This document shows positions 40,516 through 48,898 of a stretch of 64,000 bases of DNA, piece by piece; the first letter of the stretch is position 1; each line of letters begins with the position of its first letter. The translations under genes were made by a program, and so were the position numbers. The notes below the pieces were generated by a model. That model was not told where the DNA came from. It was given only the letters and a program-made list of their open reading frames with translations, and made no database searches. Source of the DNA: CAVVSD01 sp963837655 (lineage in GTDB: Bacteria > Actinomycetota > Thermoleophilia > Solirubrobacterales > Solirubrobacteraceae); contig CAWIOK010000001.1 in assembly GCA_963837655.1 (NCBI GenBank), positions 434,001 to 498,000 of the forward strand, given 5' to 3'.

Positions 40516-41672
40516 GCGGTCTGCACCAAGTCACGCGCTGGGTCGATCGCCCAGCGCGTGGCCAGCTCGGCCAGCTCGTCGTCCAGCGGCCAGCGGTCGG
40601 GCTGCGCAGGCCCGTCGAACTGCGGCGACGCGCCCTTGAGCGCCATCGAGCCGGTGTTGTCGCCGATCGCGCGCAGCTCCTCGACCTCCTCGGGCGAGAG
40701 CACGACCTCGTCCGGCACCGCCGCGAGCTCCGCGCGCTTGGCCTCGACGGGCTTGCGCGCGCCAGGTTCTTCGATGAGCGTCGGCGTGACGCACTCGACC
40801 GGCGCCTGCGCGAGATCCCACGCGCACGACAGCTGCAGCGGCGTGAGCCCGTGGCCCTCGGCGATGGGCCGCATGCGCTCCAGCCGCTCGACGCCCGACT
40901 CGATCCAGCCGTCCGGCCGGAACAGGCGATGGTCGGACTCGGCGAACGCGTGCCCGGGCCGCACGTCGTCCCAGAACAGGCCGCCGTAGTCGACGACCCG
41001 GCAGATCACCCGCACGCCGTGGCGCTGCGCGGCCGGCAGCACGAGCTGCCCGGGCCAGGGCTCCATCGGGTTGAGGATCACCATCGCCCAGTCGATGATC
41101 TCGCCGAAGCGCTCCAGGCAGTCGATGACGTCGAGGGTGAAGCCGTTGGCCGGGCCGGGCGCGACGCCCAGCGCGTGGACGAGCCCCTCCTGGCGCAACG
41201 CGGCCATGCCCTCCCACACCTCGGGGCTGGTGTAGCCCGTCCGGTCCGGGTTGTGCAGCAGGAGCACGTCGAACGCGTCCGCGCCGATGCGCTCGAGCGA
41301 GCGCTCGGTCGCCATCCGCAGGTAGTCGGCGTATCCGTCCGGTCCGCGCAGCTCGGGGTCGGTGAAGCGCGGGTAGCCCTTCGAGCCCCTGCGAACGCCC
41401 TCGTAGAAGTCGTGGCCCACCGCGCCGACGAGCGAGTAGCTCCGGCTCGGGACGCCCCGCAGGGCGCGGCCCAGCAGGCGGTCGGCCTCGCCGGCCCCGT
41501 ACGCGTCGGCGGTGATGACGGTGTCGATCCCGTCGCCGGGACGAAGCAGGGCTTCGAGGCGCTCGTCGCTCAAGGCCTCGCCGAAGTGCATGAAGCGCCC
41601 ACCGCTCCAGGTTCCAAGTGCTGTGTGGCTCGGCTGCATCGCGAAGAAGGGTACGCTGCGCTGGACGCCCAT
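40512..41672 (-). CDS. Aldo/keto reductase family protein
   Basis: The protein of about 386 residues has the AKR barrel: LGTWSGGRFMHFGEALSDERLEALLRPGDGIDTVITADAYGAGEADRLLGRAL (with the conserved Asp-x3-Tyr), the substrate segment DVLLLHNPDRTGYTSPEVWEGMAALRQEGLVHALGV, and LTPLQLSCAWDLAQAPVECVTPTLIEEPGARKPVEAKRAEL (cofactor tail). The catalytic Lys is not clearly in place. Start codons at 41693, 41672 and 41639 are possible; 41672 is preceded by a G-rich stretch. It converges with the LLM gene through a CTAA overlap. Confidence 0.8.
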   Translation of the reverse strand: MGVQRSVPFFAMQPSHTALGTWSGGRFMHFGEALSDERLEALLRPGDGIDTVITADAYGAGEADRLLGRALRGVPSRSYSLVGAVGHDFYEGVRRGSKGYPRFTDPELRGPDGYADYLRMATERSLERIGADAFDVLLLHNPDRTGYTSPEVWEGMAALRQEGLVHALGVAPGPANGFTLDVIDCLERFGEIIDWAMVILNPMEPWPGQLVLPAAQRHGVRVICRVVDYGGLFWDDVRPGHAFAESDHRLFRPDGWIESGVERLERMRPIAEGHGLTPLQLSCAWDLAQAPVECVTPTLIEEPGARKPVEAKRAELAAVPDEVVLSPEEVEELRAIGDNTGSMALKGASPQFDGPAQPDRWPLDDELAELATRWAIDPARDLVQTA

Positions 41673-41815
41673 TCCCCCCGACCGCCCGCCCATGGTCACC
41701 CGGTGATGGACACATGCCCGATGGGGGACGGCCGCGTGCTCTGCCAAGCTGCTCGCAGCCGCCCACCCGGGTAGGGACACCCGGTGCGGACGGACCCGCC
41801 CCCATGGAGAACTCA

Positions 41816-42814
41816 GTGAGCGCGAGCACCAATCCGCGCGCCATCCTCGATGGCGCCGACCCCCTGGCTATCGACCTCGAGGCCGCCGCAGACAGCATCG
41901 CCGAGCAGATTCGCGAGGCTCTTCGCACGCTCGGACGGCGTGGCGTCGTCGTCGCGACGTCCGGCGGCATCGACTCGAGCGTCTCGGCCGCCCTGGCCGT
42001 GCGTGCCGTCGGCCCGAAGCGCGTGCAGCTCCTGCGCCTGCCGGAGCGTGACATCCCGGGCAACGAGTCCTCGGACCTGGGGCTCATGCTCGCGAACCAC
42101 CTCGGCGCCCCCACCGCGGAGGAGAACATCTCCGCCGCCCTCGAGGGGATGGGCTGCTACCGCTGGCGCGACGAGGCGATCCAGATGGTCGTGCCGGAGT
42201 ACCAGCCCGATTGGAAGCACAAGATCGTGCGCTCGGCGCCGACCGGCGGCATCGTCGTCTTCTCGCTCGTCGTCGAGAAGCCGGACGGCACGCAGGAGAC
42301 CCACCGCTTCCCGTCGGAGGCCTACCGCCTGATCATCGCGGCGACGAACATGAAGCAGCGCGTGCGCAAGCTCATGGAGTACTCGTACGCCGACAAGCTG
42401 CACTACGCGGTCATCGGCACGCCGAACCTGCTCGAGTTCGACCAGGGCTTCTTCGTGAAGGGCGGCGACGGCCTCGCGGACATCAAGCCGATCGCCGGCC
42501 TCTACAAGTCCCAGGTGTACGCGATGGCGCGTCACCTCGGGCTGCCCGACCCGATCGCCAGCCGCCAGCCGACCACCGAGACGTTCTCCATCCCGCAGAC
42601 GCAGGAGGAGTTCTACTTCGGTCACCCGTACGACCGGATGGACCTGCTCGTCTGGGGCGAGAAGCACGACGTGCCCGCCGCCGAGCTCGCTCCGCTGACG
42701 GACATCGACGCCGAGGGCGTCGAGGCCGCGTACGCGCAGATCCAGCGGGTCCGCGACGCCACGGCCTACCTCCACGCGTACGCCATCACGATCGAGCCGG
42801 GCGAGGCCGGCTGA
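41816..42814 (+). CDS. NAD(+) synthetase-like adenylating enzyme (NadE family)
   Basis: The PP-loop motif VATSGGIDSSVSAALAV near residue 45 is clear. The NadE pattern is modified: KLMEYSYADKLHYAVIGTPNLLEFDQGFFVKGGDGLADIKPIAGLYKSQVYAMARHLGLPDPI replaces the usual GTGNKSE with GTPNLLE but keeps the GDGxxD-type region and LYKxQV. There is no nitrilase glutaminase domain. Being first in an operon with AsnB-like, ACP and AMP-ligase genes, it may amidate or adenylate another acid rather than make NAD. GTG 41816 has a strong ribosome site (ggagaa); ATG 41804 is the alternative. Confidence 0.78.
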   Translation: MSASTNPRAILDGADPLAIDLEAAADSIAEQIREALRTLGRRGVVVATSGGIDSSVSAALAVRAVGPKRVQLLRLPERDIPGNESSDLGLMLANHLGAPTAEENISAALEGMGCYRWRDEAIQMVVPEYQPDWKHKIVRSAPTGGIVVFSLVVEKPDGTQETHRFPSEAYRLIIAATNMKQRVRKLMEYSYADKLHYAVIGTPNLLEFDQGFFVKGGDGLADIKPIAGLYKSQVYAMARHLGLPDPIASRQPTTETFSIPQTQEEFYFGHPYDRMDLLVWGEKHDVPAAELAPLTDIDAEGVEAAYAQIQRVRDATAYLHAYAITIEPGEAG

Positions 42815-42815
42815 G

Positions 42816-44789
42816 ATGTGCGGCATCGCCGGCATCGTGCGCCCGGATGGCGCGCGGCCGGTGGAGGAGATCGCCCTGCGCAGGATGGCGCGGGCGATCC
42901 GCCACCGCGGGCCCGACGGGTTCGGGCTGGCGCTCGGTCAGAGCGCCGGATTCGTATCGACCCGTCTCGCCATCTTCGACATCCAGAACGGCTGGCAGCC
43001 GATGCAGTCCGACGCCGGCGGGACGCTCATCGTCTACAACGGCGAGGTCTTCAACCACCCCGAGCTGCGGGCCGAGCTCGCACGTGACGGGATCAACCTC
43101 CAGACCACGAGCGACACCGAGGTCGTGCTCCGCCTGCTGGAGCGCGACGGCCTTGCGGCGCTCCACCGGCTGAACGGCCAGTTCGCGTTCGCATGGTGGG
43201 AGCCGGGCCCGCGCCGGCTGACGCTGGTCCGCGACCGCTTCGGCATCCACCCGCTGCACTGGTCGCTCCTCGACGACGGCACGCTCGTCTTCGGCTCGGA
43301 GGCCAAGGCCCTGTTCGCGTCGGGCGAGGTCGCCGCGACGCCGGATCTCGGCGGCATCGACGACGTCTTCACGACATGGGCGCCACGCGCGCCGCGCACG
43401 GCGTTCCGAGGCGTGCAGATGCTCCCGCCGGGCCAGGTGCTGGTCTGGGAGGCCGGCAAGATCGTGGCGCAGCGGACCTGGTGGAAGCCGGACTACTCGC
43501 CGCGCACCGAGGCGGCCGGCGATCTCGAGCCGATCATGCGCTCCAGCGTCGAGCTGCGCCTGCGCGCGGACGTCCCCGTCGGCACGTACCTGTCGGGCGG
43601 GCTGGACTCCAGCCTCACGACGGCGCTGGCCAAGGAGGCCTCCGACCACCAGCTGCGCACGTTCTCGGTCGCGTTCAAGGACCCGCACTACGACGAGCGT
43701 GCGCACCAGTACGAGGTCGCCGAGAAGCTCGGCACCGACCACCACGTCGTCGATGTGGGGCCGGAGGAGATCGCCGGCGCGTTCCCCGACGTCGTCTGGC
43801 ACGCCGAGACCCCGCTGATCCGCACTGCGCCGGTGCCGCTGTTCCTGCTCGCCAAGGCGACGCGCGAGCAGGGCATCACGGTGGTGGCGACGGGCGAGGG
43901 CGCCGACGAGCTGTACTGGGGCTACGACCTCTTCAAGGAGGTGGTCGCGCGCCACGCCGCCCTGGCAGACCCCGAGTCCGCGGTCCAGGTCTTCTCCGAG
44001 CTCTACCCGTACTTCGAGGCACAGGGCGCGGCCCGCGGTCCCGCATGGGCGAAGTTCTTCCTCGAGGCCGGCCCGGCCGACGACCCGCTGTTCTCGCACC
44101 AGACGCGCGTGGCGGCGACGGCCGGCGTCAAGGCGTTCTACGCCGAGGACGTCACCCAGCTCACCGCGGCGGAGGATCGCCTCGGGCAGCTGCGGGCGTC
44201 GCTCCCGCCGGAGTTCGCGTCGTGGAGCCCGCTGGAGAAGGCGGCGTTCCTCGAGGTGACGACGCTCCTGAGCCCCTACCTGCTCGGTCCGCAGTCCGAC
44301 CGCGTGGCGATGGGCCACGGCGTCGAGGCGCGCTACCCGTTCCTGGACCATCGGGTGTTCGAGCACTCCGTGCGCCTGGGACCCGACGGCAAGCTTCAGG
44401 GCACCCACGACAAGATCGCGGTGCGCGACCTCGCCCGCACGGTGCTGCCGGACGGCATCGCCGGGCGCGTCAAGCAGCCCTACCGAGCCCCGCAGGCGGC
44501 CCCCTTCTTCGAGGGCAACCCGCCCGAGTGGGTCGCCGAGCTTCTCTCCCCGGGGATGCTCGAGGCCACGGGGCTGTTCGACCCCAGCAAGGTCGCCGGA
44601 CTCGTGCGGCGGTGCCGCGCGGGACGGGCGACCGGATACCGCGAGGGCATGGCCCTCGTCGGAGTTCTGTCCACGCAGGTGTGGCATGAGCGGTTCTGCG
44701 GCCCGCACGCCGATGTCTTCCCGCCCGAAGAGGGCGAGCCGCAGGTCTTCATCAACCAAGGAATCGATCAGGCACTGGAGCGTGTGTAA
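42816..44789 (+). CDS. Asparagine synthase-like glutamine amidotransferase (AsnB family)
   Basis: The 657-residue enzyme starts MCGIAGIV, so Cys2 can be the glutaminase nucleophile. Residues 1-220 are the Ntn glutaminase (RHRGPDGFG, FNHPELRAELA). The C-terminal half is the ATP-dependent synthase with VGTYLSGGLDSSLTTALAK, GEGADELYWGYDLFKE and GHGVEARYPFLDHRVFEHSVRL. In clusters with ACP and AMP-ligase genes, AsnB paralogues make amides on other substrates than Asp. It starts 1 bp after the NadE-like stop. Confidence 0.9.
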   Translation: MCGIAGIVRPDGARPVEEIALRRMARAIRHRGPDGFGLALGQSAGFVSTRLAIFDIQNGWQPMQSDAGGTLIVYNGEVFNHPELRAELARDGINLQTTSDTEVVLRLLERDGLAALHRLNGQFAFAWWEPGPRRLTLVRDRFGIHPLHWSLLDDGTLVFGSEAKALFASGEVAATPDLGGIDDVFTTWAPRAPRTAFRGVQMLPPGQVLVWEAGKIVAQRTWWKPDYSPRTEAAGDLEPIMRSSVELRLRADVPVGTYLSGGLDSSLTTALAKEASDHQLRTFSVAFKDPHYDERAHQYEVAEKLGTDHHVVDVGPEEIAGAFPDVVWHAETPLIRTAPVPLFLLAKATREQGITVVATGEGADELYWGYDLFKEVVARHAALADPESAVQVFSELYPYFEAQGAARGPAWAKFFLEAGPADDPLFSHQTRVAATAGVKAFYAEDVTQLTAAEDRLGQLRASLPPEFASWSPLEKAAFLEVTTLLSPYLLGPQSDRVAMGHGVEARYPFLDHRVFEHSVRLGPDGKLQGTHDKIAVRDLARTVLPDGIAGRVKQPYRAPQAAPFFEGNPPEWVAELLSPGMLEATGLFDPSKVAGLVRRCRAGRATGYREGMALVGVLSTQVWHERFCGPHADVFPPEEGEPQVFINQGIDQALERV

Positions 44790-44792
44790 GGC

Positions 44793-45065
44793 ATGTCGAA
44801 CGTCGAGCAGACGGCTGGCACCGGAGTGAAGGCGGAGATCCGGGCGTACATCGAGGAGAACTTCCTCTACATGCACCCCGGGATGGAGGTGTCCGACACG
44901 GACAACCTCATGGCCCTGGGCGTCATGGACTCCCTGAGCTTCGTGGAGCTCGTCGAGGAAGTGCAGGAGCGTTACGGGATCAGCGTCCAGGACGTCGAGA
45001 TCACCGAGGAGAACTTCGGCTCCATCGGCGCCCTCGCGGCCTACATCGAGGGCAAGAAGGCCTAG
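44793..45065 (+). CDS. Acyl carrier protein (second, amidotransferase operon)
   Basis: The 90-residue ACP has the phosphopantetheine attachment Ser47 in ALGVMDSLSFVELVEEVQERYGISVQDVEITEENFGSIGALAAYIEGK. It lies 3 bp after the AsnB-like gene and 2 bp before the AMP ligase, indicating strict co-expression. It resembles carrier proteins that hold an amino or carboxylic acid for amidation or transfer in natural product and glycan pathways. Confidence 0.92.
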   Translation: MSNVEQTAGTGVKAEIRAYIEENFLYMHPGMEVSDTDNLMALGVMDSLSFVELVEEVQERYGISVQDVEITEENFGSIGALAAYIEGKKA

Positions 45066-45067
45066 TC

Positions 45068-46627
45068 ATGAACACGCGGACCCTCTCCGACGACTTGCGC
45101 GCCAGCGCGGCGCGCAGCGCCGATCGCACGGCCGTGGTCCACGGGGATCGGCGGCTCACGTACGCCGAGCTCGACCGAGCGGTCGACGGGTTCGCGGCAG
45201 GCTTGCGGCAGCTCGGCGTGCGACGCGGGGATCGCGTCGCCGTCGTGCTCGCCAACGGCGTGGAGTCGGCGATCGCGATCTACGGCACGCTGCGCGCCGG
45301 CGCGGCGTTCACGCCGCTGAACGCGACCGCCAAGGAGGAGAAGCTCGCCTACCTGCTCGAGCACTCGGGCTCGAAGGTCGCGGTCTGCGACGCGCGCAAC
45401 GCGCACCTCGTGGAGAGCGCGGCCATCCGGGCGCCGGAGCTCCTGCACATCGTGGGCGTCGGAGCGCGGATCGGCGACACGCCCTCGCTCGAGGAGCTCG
45501 TCGAGACCGCGCCGGATCCGGCCGACGCATATCCGGCGACGATGGACGTCGACCTCGCCTCGATCATCTACACGTCGGGCTCGACGGGCGTGCCGAAGGG
45601 CGTCGCGTTCCTGCACCGCAACATGGGCTTCGTCTCGGACTCGATCATCGAGTACCTGGGCCTGCACGGCGAGGACCGCATCCTGTGCGTCCTGCCTTTG
45701 TCGCACACGTACGGGCTCTACCACCTGATCATGGCCATGCGGGTGGGCGCCACGATCGTGCTCGAGCGCGGGGTGACGTTCCCGGGCCGGGTGATCCAGG
45801 CGATCGTCGACGAGGAGATCACCGTGCTCCCCGGCGTCCCGACGGTGTGGCAGGTGCTCATCAACCTCGACGGCCTCGCCGAGCGCGACCTGCCGCACCT
45901 GCGGCTGCTCACGAACGCCGGCGCGGCGCTCTCGGTCGCGCGTGTGGCGGCCGTGCGCAAGGTGTTCAAGCACGCGGTGCTGTTCTCGATGTACGGGCAG
46001 ACGGAGTGCAAGCGCGTCTGCTACCTGCCGCCGGAGCAGCTCGACCTGCGCCCCGGCTCGGTCGGGGTCGCGATCCCCGGCACCGAGGTGTGGATCGAGG
46101 ACGAGCACGGCGAGCAGGTCCCGACCGGGGAGGTCGGCGAGCTGATCATCCGCGGCGACCACGTCATGCAGGGCTACTGGAACGACGCGGATTCGACGGC
46201 GAAGAAGCTCAAGCCGGGTCACTGGCCCGGCGACCGCGTGCTCCGCTCCGGCGACCTGTTCCGGCAGGACGAGGAGGGGTTCCTCTACTTCGTGGGCCGC
46301 AGCGACGACATCATCAAGTCGCGCGGCGAGAAGGTGGCCCCCAAGGAGGTCGAGGAGGTGCTCTACCTCTACGAAGGCGTCCGCGAGGCCGCCGTCGTAG
46401 GTGTGGAGGACGAGCTTCTCGGCCAGGCCATCGTCGCCCATGTCTCCGCAGAGGAGGGGGTGGATCTCGATCCGAAGATCCTGCGCCGCCACTGCGCCGA
46501 GCGGCTGGAGGACTTCATGGTCCCCGGCAAGGTCGTCATCCACGACGACCTCCCGAAGACGGACAACGGGAAGCTCGACAAGCTCGCCCTGGCCGCGATG
46601 CGCGACCTCACGGTCGGCGCTCGTTGA
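45068..46627 (+). CDS. AMP-dependent synthetase/acyl-ACP ligase (full-length)
   Basis: The 519-residue adenylation enzyme has the full motif set: IIYTSGSTGVPKGVAF (A3) near residue 166, LLTNAGAAL, MYGQTECKRVCYLP (A5), LRSGDLFRQDEEGFLYFVGRSDDIIKSRGEKVAPKEVEEVL (A7/A8), and a catalytic Lys in LPKTDNGKLDKLAL (A10). It would activate a carboxylic acid and load the ACP encoded upstream. The operon ends here at a strong hairpin. The substrate is unknown. Confidence 0.9.
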   Translation: MNTRTLSDDLRASAARSADRTAVVHGDRRLTYAELDRAVDGFAAGLRQLGVRRGDRVAVVLANGVESAIAIYGTLRAGAAFTPLNATAKEEKLAYLLEHSGSKVAVCDARNAHLVESAAIRAPELLHIVGVGARIGDTPSLEELVETAPDPADAYPATMDVDLASIIYTSGSTGVPKGVAFLHRNMGFVSDSIIEYLGLHGEDRILCVLPLSHTYGLYHLIMAMRVGATIVLERGVTFPGRVIQAIVDEEITVLPGVPTVWQVLINLDGLAERDLPHLRLLTNAGAALSVARVAAVRKVFKHAVLFSMYGQTECKRVCYLPPEQLDLRPGSVGVAIPGTEVWIEDEHGEQVPTGEVGELIIRGDHVMQGYWNDADSTAKKLKPGHWPGDRVLRSGDLFRQDEEGFLYFVGRSDDIIKSRGEKVAPKEVEEVLYLYEGVREAAVVGVEDELLGQAIVAHVSAEEGVDLDPKILRRHCAERLEDFMVPGKVVIHDDLPKTDNGKLDKLALAAMRDLTVGAR

Positions 46628-46646
46628 GTAGCCAGGCGACGAGGTA

Positions 46647-46674
46647 GGCCGGGCGGCGGGCGGGCCGCCCGGCC
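46647..46674 (+). terminator. Strong hairpin after the AsnB/ACP/AMP-ligase operon
   Basis: The arms GGCCGGGCGGC (46647-46657) and GCCGCCCGGCC (46664-46674) form a perfect 11-bp stem with a 6-nt loop, 20 bp after the AMP-ligase stop. No T-run follows, which is normal for high-GC actinobacterial terminators. The next gene (E1 alpha) starts 171 bp further on. Confidence 0.7.
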
Positions 46675-46844
46675 CAACCTCGACAAGAGAAGCACATCCG
46701 CCGGTCGGGCACCTCCGCCAAGAAGGGCGAGCGCCGCAGCTGCGCCGCCGGTGAGGTCCTCTACGAGCACGCGCAGCGCGACGCGCCGGCGGTCCGCTTC
46801 GTGCACGACGTGCGGAGAGGTTGACGGCCGGGTAGGTCCGAGAG

Positions 46845-47894
46845 GTGCCAGATCACGACCTCCTCGAGCTGCTCGACCTCATGCTGCTCCTCCGGGAGTT
46901 CGAACCCGAGGCCGAGCGCCAGTACAAGAAGGCCCGCATCGGCGGCTACTGCCACCTCGCCACCGGCCAAGAGGCCGCGACGGTCGGTGCGGTCGCGGCG
47001 ATGCAGGACGACGACTACCTGCTCGCCTCCTATCGCGACCACGGCATCGCGCTGGCGCGCGGCGTCAGCGCGCGCGCCGTCATGGCCGAGCTGTTCGGGC
47101 GCGTCGACGGCTGCGCGCACGGGCGCGGCGGCTCGATGCACCTCCTCGACGTCGGCCGCAACTTCCTCGGTGGCTGGGGAATCGTCGGGGGGCAGCTGCC
47201 CGTCGCGACCGGCGTCGCGCTCTCCATCGCGCGCGGCGACGCCGAGCAGGCGGTGCTGTGCGAGCTGGGCGACGGCGCGACGAACATCGGCGCCTGGCAC
47301 GAGTCGCTGAACCTGGCAGGCGTCTGGCGGCTGCCGATCGTCTACCTCGTGATGAACAACGTCTACGGCATGGGGACGAGCGTCGAGCGCGCCTCGGCCG
47401 AGCCGGAGCTCTACAAGCGCGCCGCGTCCTACCGGATGCGCGGCGAGCGCGTCGACGGCAACGACCTCGAGGCGGTGATCGAGGCATCGGAGGAGCTGCT
47501 GGCCAACGCGCGGCGCGACCGTGAGCCGGCGGTCCTCGAGCTCATGACGTATCGCTACCGCGGGCACTCGGTCGCAGACGCCGGCCTCGCGTACCGCACG
47601 AAGGACGAGATCGCCGAGCACCGCGCCGACGACGACCCGATCGAGCTGCTGGGCCGCAAGCTCGTCGAGCGCGGCCTGCTGGACGACGATGGGCTGGAGC
47701 AGATCCGCGCCCGGGCCAAGGAGCAGGTGCAGGACGCCGTCGCGTTCGCCGAGGACAGCGAGCCGCCGGATGTCAGCTCGCTCGCCGAGCACGTCTACGG
47801 CGATCCGGGCTTCCAGGAGCAGTTCGCCCGGATGCGGCCGGGCAGCCCGTTCGGCGAGACGAGCCTGGTCTTCGATCGAGGGCTCGCGCCTTGA
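46845..47894 (+). CDS. pdhA: Pyruvate/2-oxoacid dehydrogenase E1 component, alpha subunit
   Basis: The 349-residue ThDP-binding subunit has HLATGQEAATVGAVAAMQDDDYLLASYRDHGIALARGV near residue 40, GGSMHLLD, and the ThDP motif ELGDGATNIGAWHESLNLAGVWRLPIVYLVMNNVYGMGT near residue 145. Phosphorylation-loop type residues RYRGHSVADAG are also present. It pairs with the beta subunit in a 4-bp overlap. E2 and E3 genes are not in the window, so the complex would draw on elsewhere-encoded parts or be an acetoin-type dehydrogenase. Confidence 0.92.
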   Translation: MPDHDLLELLDLMLLLREFEPEAERQYKKARIGGYCHLATGQEAATVGAVAAMQDDDYLLASYRDHGIALARGVSARAVMAELFGRVDGCAHGRGGSMHLLDVGRNFLGGWGIVGGQLPVATGVALSIARGDAEQAVLCELGDGATNIGAWHESLNLAGVWRLPIVYLVMNNVYGMGTSVERASAEPELYKRAASYRMRGERVDGNDLEAVIEASEELLANARRDREPAVLELMTYRYRGHSVADAGLAYRTKDEIAEHRADDDPIELLGRKLVERGLLDDDGLEQIRARAKEQVQDAVAFAEDSEPPDVSSLAEHVYGDPGFQEQFARMRPGSPFGETSLVFDRGLAP

Positions 47895-48898
47895 GCGATG
47901 ACACGGAGACCATGACCTACCGCGAGGCGCTGCGCCTCGCACTCAAGGAGGAGCTGCAGCGCGACGAGCGCGTCTTCCTCATGGGCGAGGAGGTCGGCGT
48001 CTTCGAAGGCTCCTATAAGGTGACCGCGGGGCTGCTCGACGAGTTCGGCGAGGACCGCATCCGCGACACGCCCATCTCCGAGGAGGGCTTCGTTGGCGCC
48101 GCCGTGGGCGCCGCGATGGCCGGGCAGCGCCCGGTCGTCGAGATCATGACCCTGAACTTCATCCTCATCGCGATGGACCAGGTCGTCAACCACGCCGCCA
48201 AGGTCCGCTACATGTTCGGGGGCGAGGCAGGGTGCCCGCTTGTCATCCGCACGCCCAACGGCGCCGGCAACCAGCTGACCGCGCAGCACTCCCAGAGCTT
48301 CGAGGGCTGGTTCGCCCACGTCCCGGGGCTCAAGGTGGTCGCGCCGGCCACGCCGCGGGATGCGAAGGGGCTCCTGAAGGCGGCGATCCGCGACGAGGAC
48401 CCCGTGCTGGTCATCGAGAACCTCCCGATCTACAAGGAGAAGGGCGCGGTCCCGCTCGACCCCGACTTCACGACCCCGATCGGTCGCGCGGACGTCGCGC
48501 GCGAGGGCTCAGACCTGACGATCGTCGCCCACTCCTACGCGACCGTGCGCGCGCTGGCCGTCGCCGAGAAGCTGTCCGAGGAGCACGACGTCGAGGCCGA
48601 GGTCGTCGACCTGCGCTCACTGCGACCGCTGGACGTCGAGACGATCGCCGCGTCCGTGGCGCACACGAACCGCGTGCTGTGCGTCGAGGAGGGCTGGCCG
48701 TCCTACGGCGTGACTGCGGAGATCGCCGCGCGCGTGCAGCACGCGTGCTTCGACGATCTCGACGCGCCGGTCGAGCGCGTGGGGATGGCCGAGGTGCCGA
48801 TGCCCTACGCGAAGAACCTCGAGAGCGCGACGCTGCCGGGCGAGGACAAGATCCTCGCGGCGGCGCTGGCGACGCTGGACATGGGGCCGCGGCGGTGA
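47891..48898 (+). CDS. pdhB: Pyruvate/2-oxoacid dehydrogenase E1 component, beta subunit
   Basis: The 335-residue beta subunit has MTYREALRLALKEELQRDERVFLMGEEVGVFEGSYKVTAGLLDEFGEDRIRDTPISEEGFVGAAVGAAMAG at the N-terminus, TPNGAGNQLTAQHSQSFEGWFAHVPGLKVVAPATPRDAKGLLKAAI in the middle, and a transketolase C-terminal domain ending MPYAKNLESATLPGEDKI. The likely start is an unusual TTG at 47891 overlapping the alpha-subunit stop (TTGA). An internal ATG a few codons later is possible. It is followed by the amidase in a GTGA overlap. Confidence 0.92.
   Translation: MSDDTETMTYREALRLALKEELQRDERVFLMGEEVGVFEGSYKVTAGLLDEFGEDRIRDTPISEEGFVGAAVGAAMAGQRPVVEIMTLNFILIAMDQVVNHAAKVRYMFGGEAGCPLVIRTPNGAGNQLTAQHSQSFEGWFAHVPGLKVVAPATPRDAKGLLKAAIRDEDPVLVIENLPIYKEKGAVPLDPDFTTPIGRADVAREGSDLTIVAHSYATVRALAVAEKLSEEHDVEAEVVDLRSLRPLDVETIAASVAHTNRVLCVEEGWPSYGVTAEIAARVQHACFDDLDAPVERVGMAEVPMPYAKNLESATLPGEDKILAAALATLDMGPRR

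Noticed and set aside
46681..46824. Possible small protein ending VLYEHAQRDAPAVRFVHDV before pdhA
   Set aside because: It has coding-like composition but no start codon after the hairpin and no recognisable relative; it may be a remnant.
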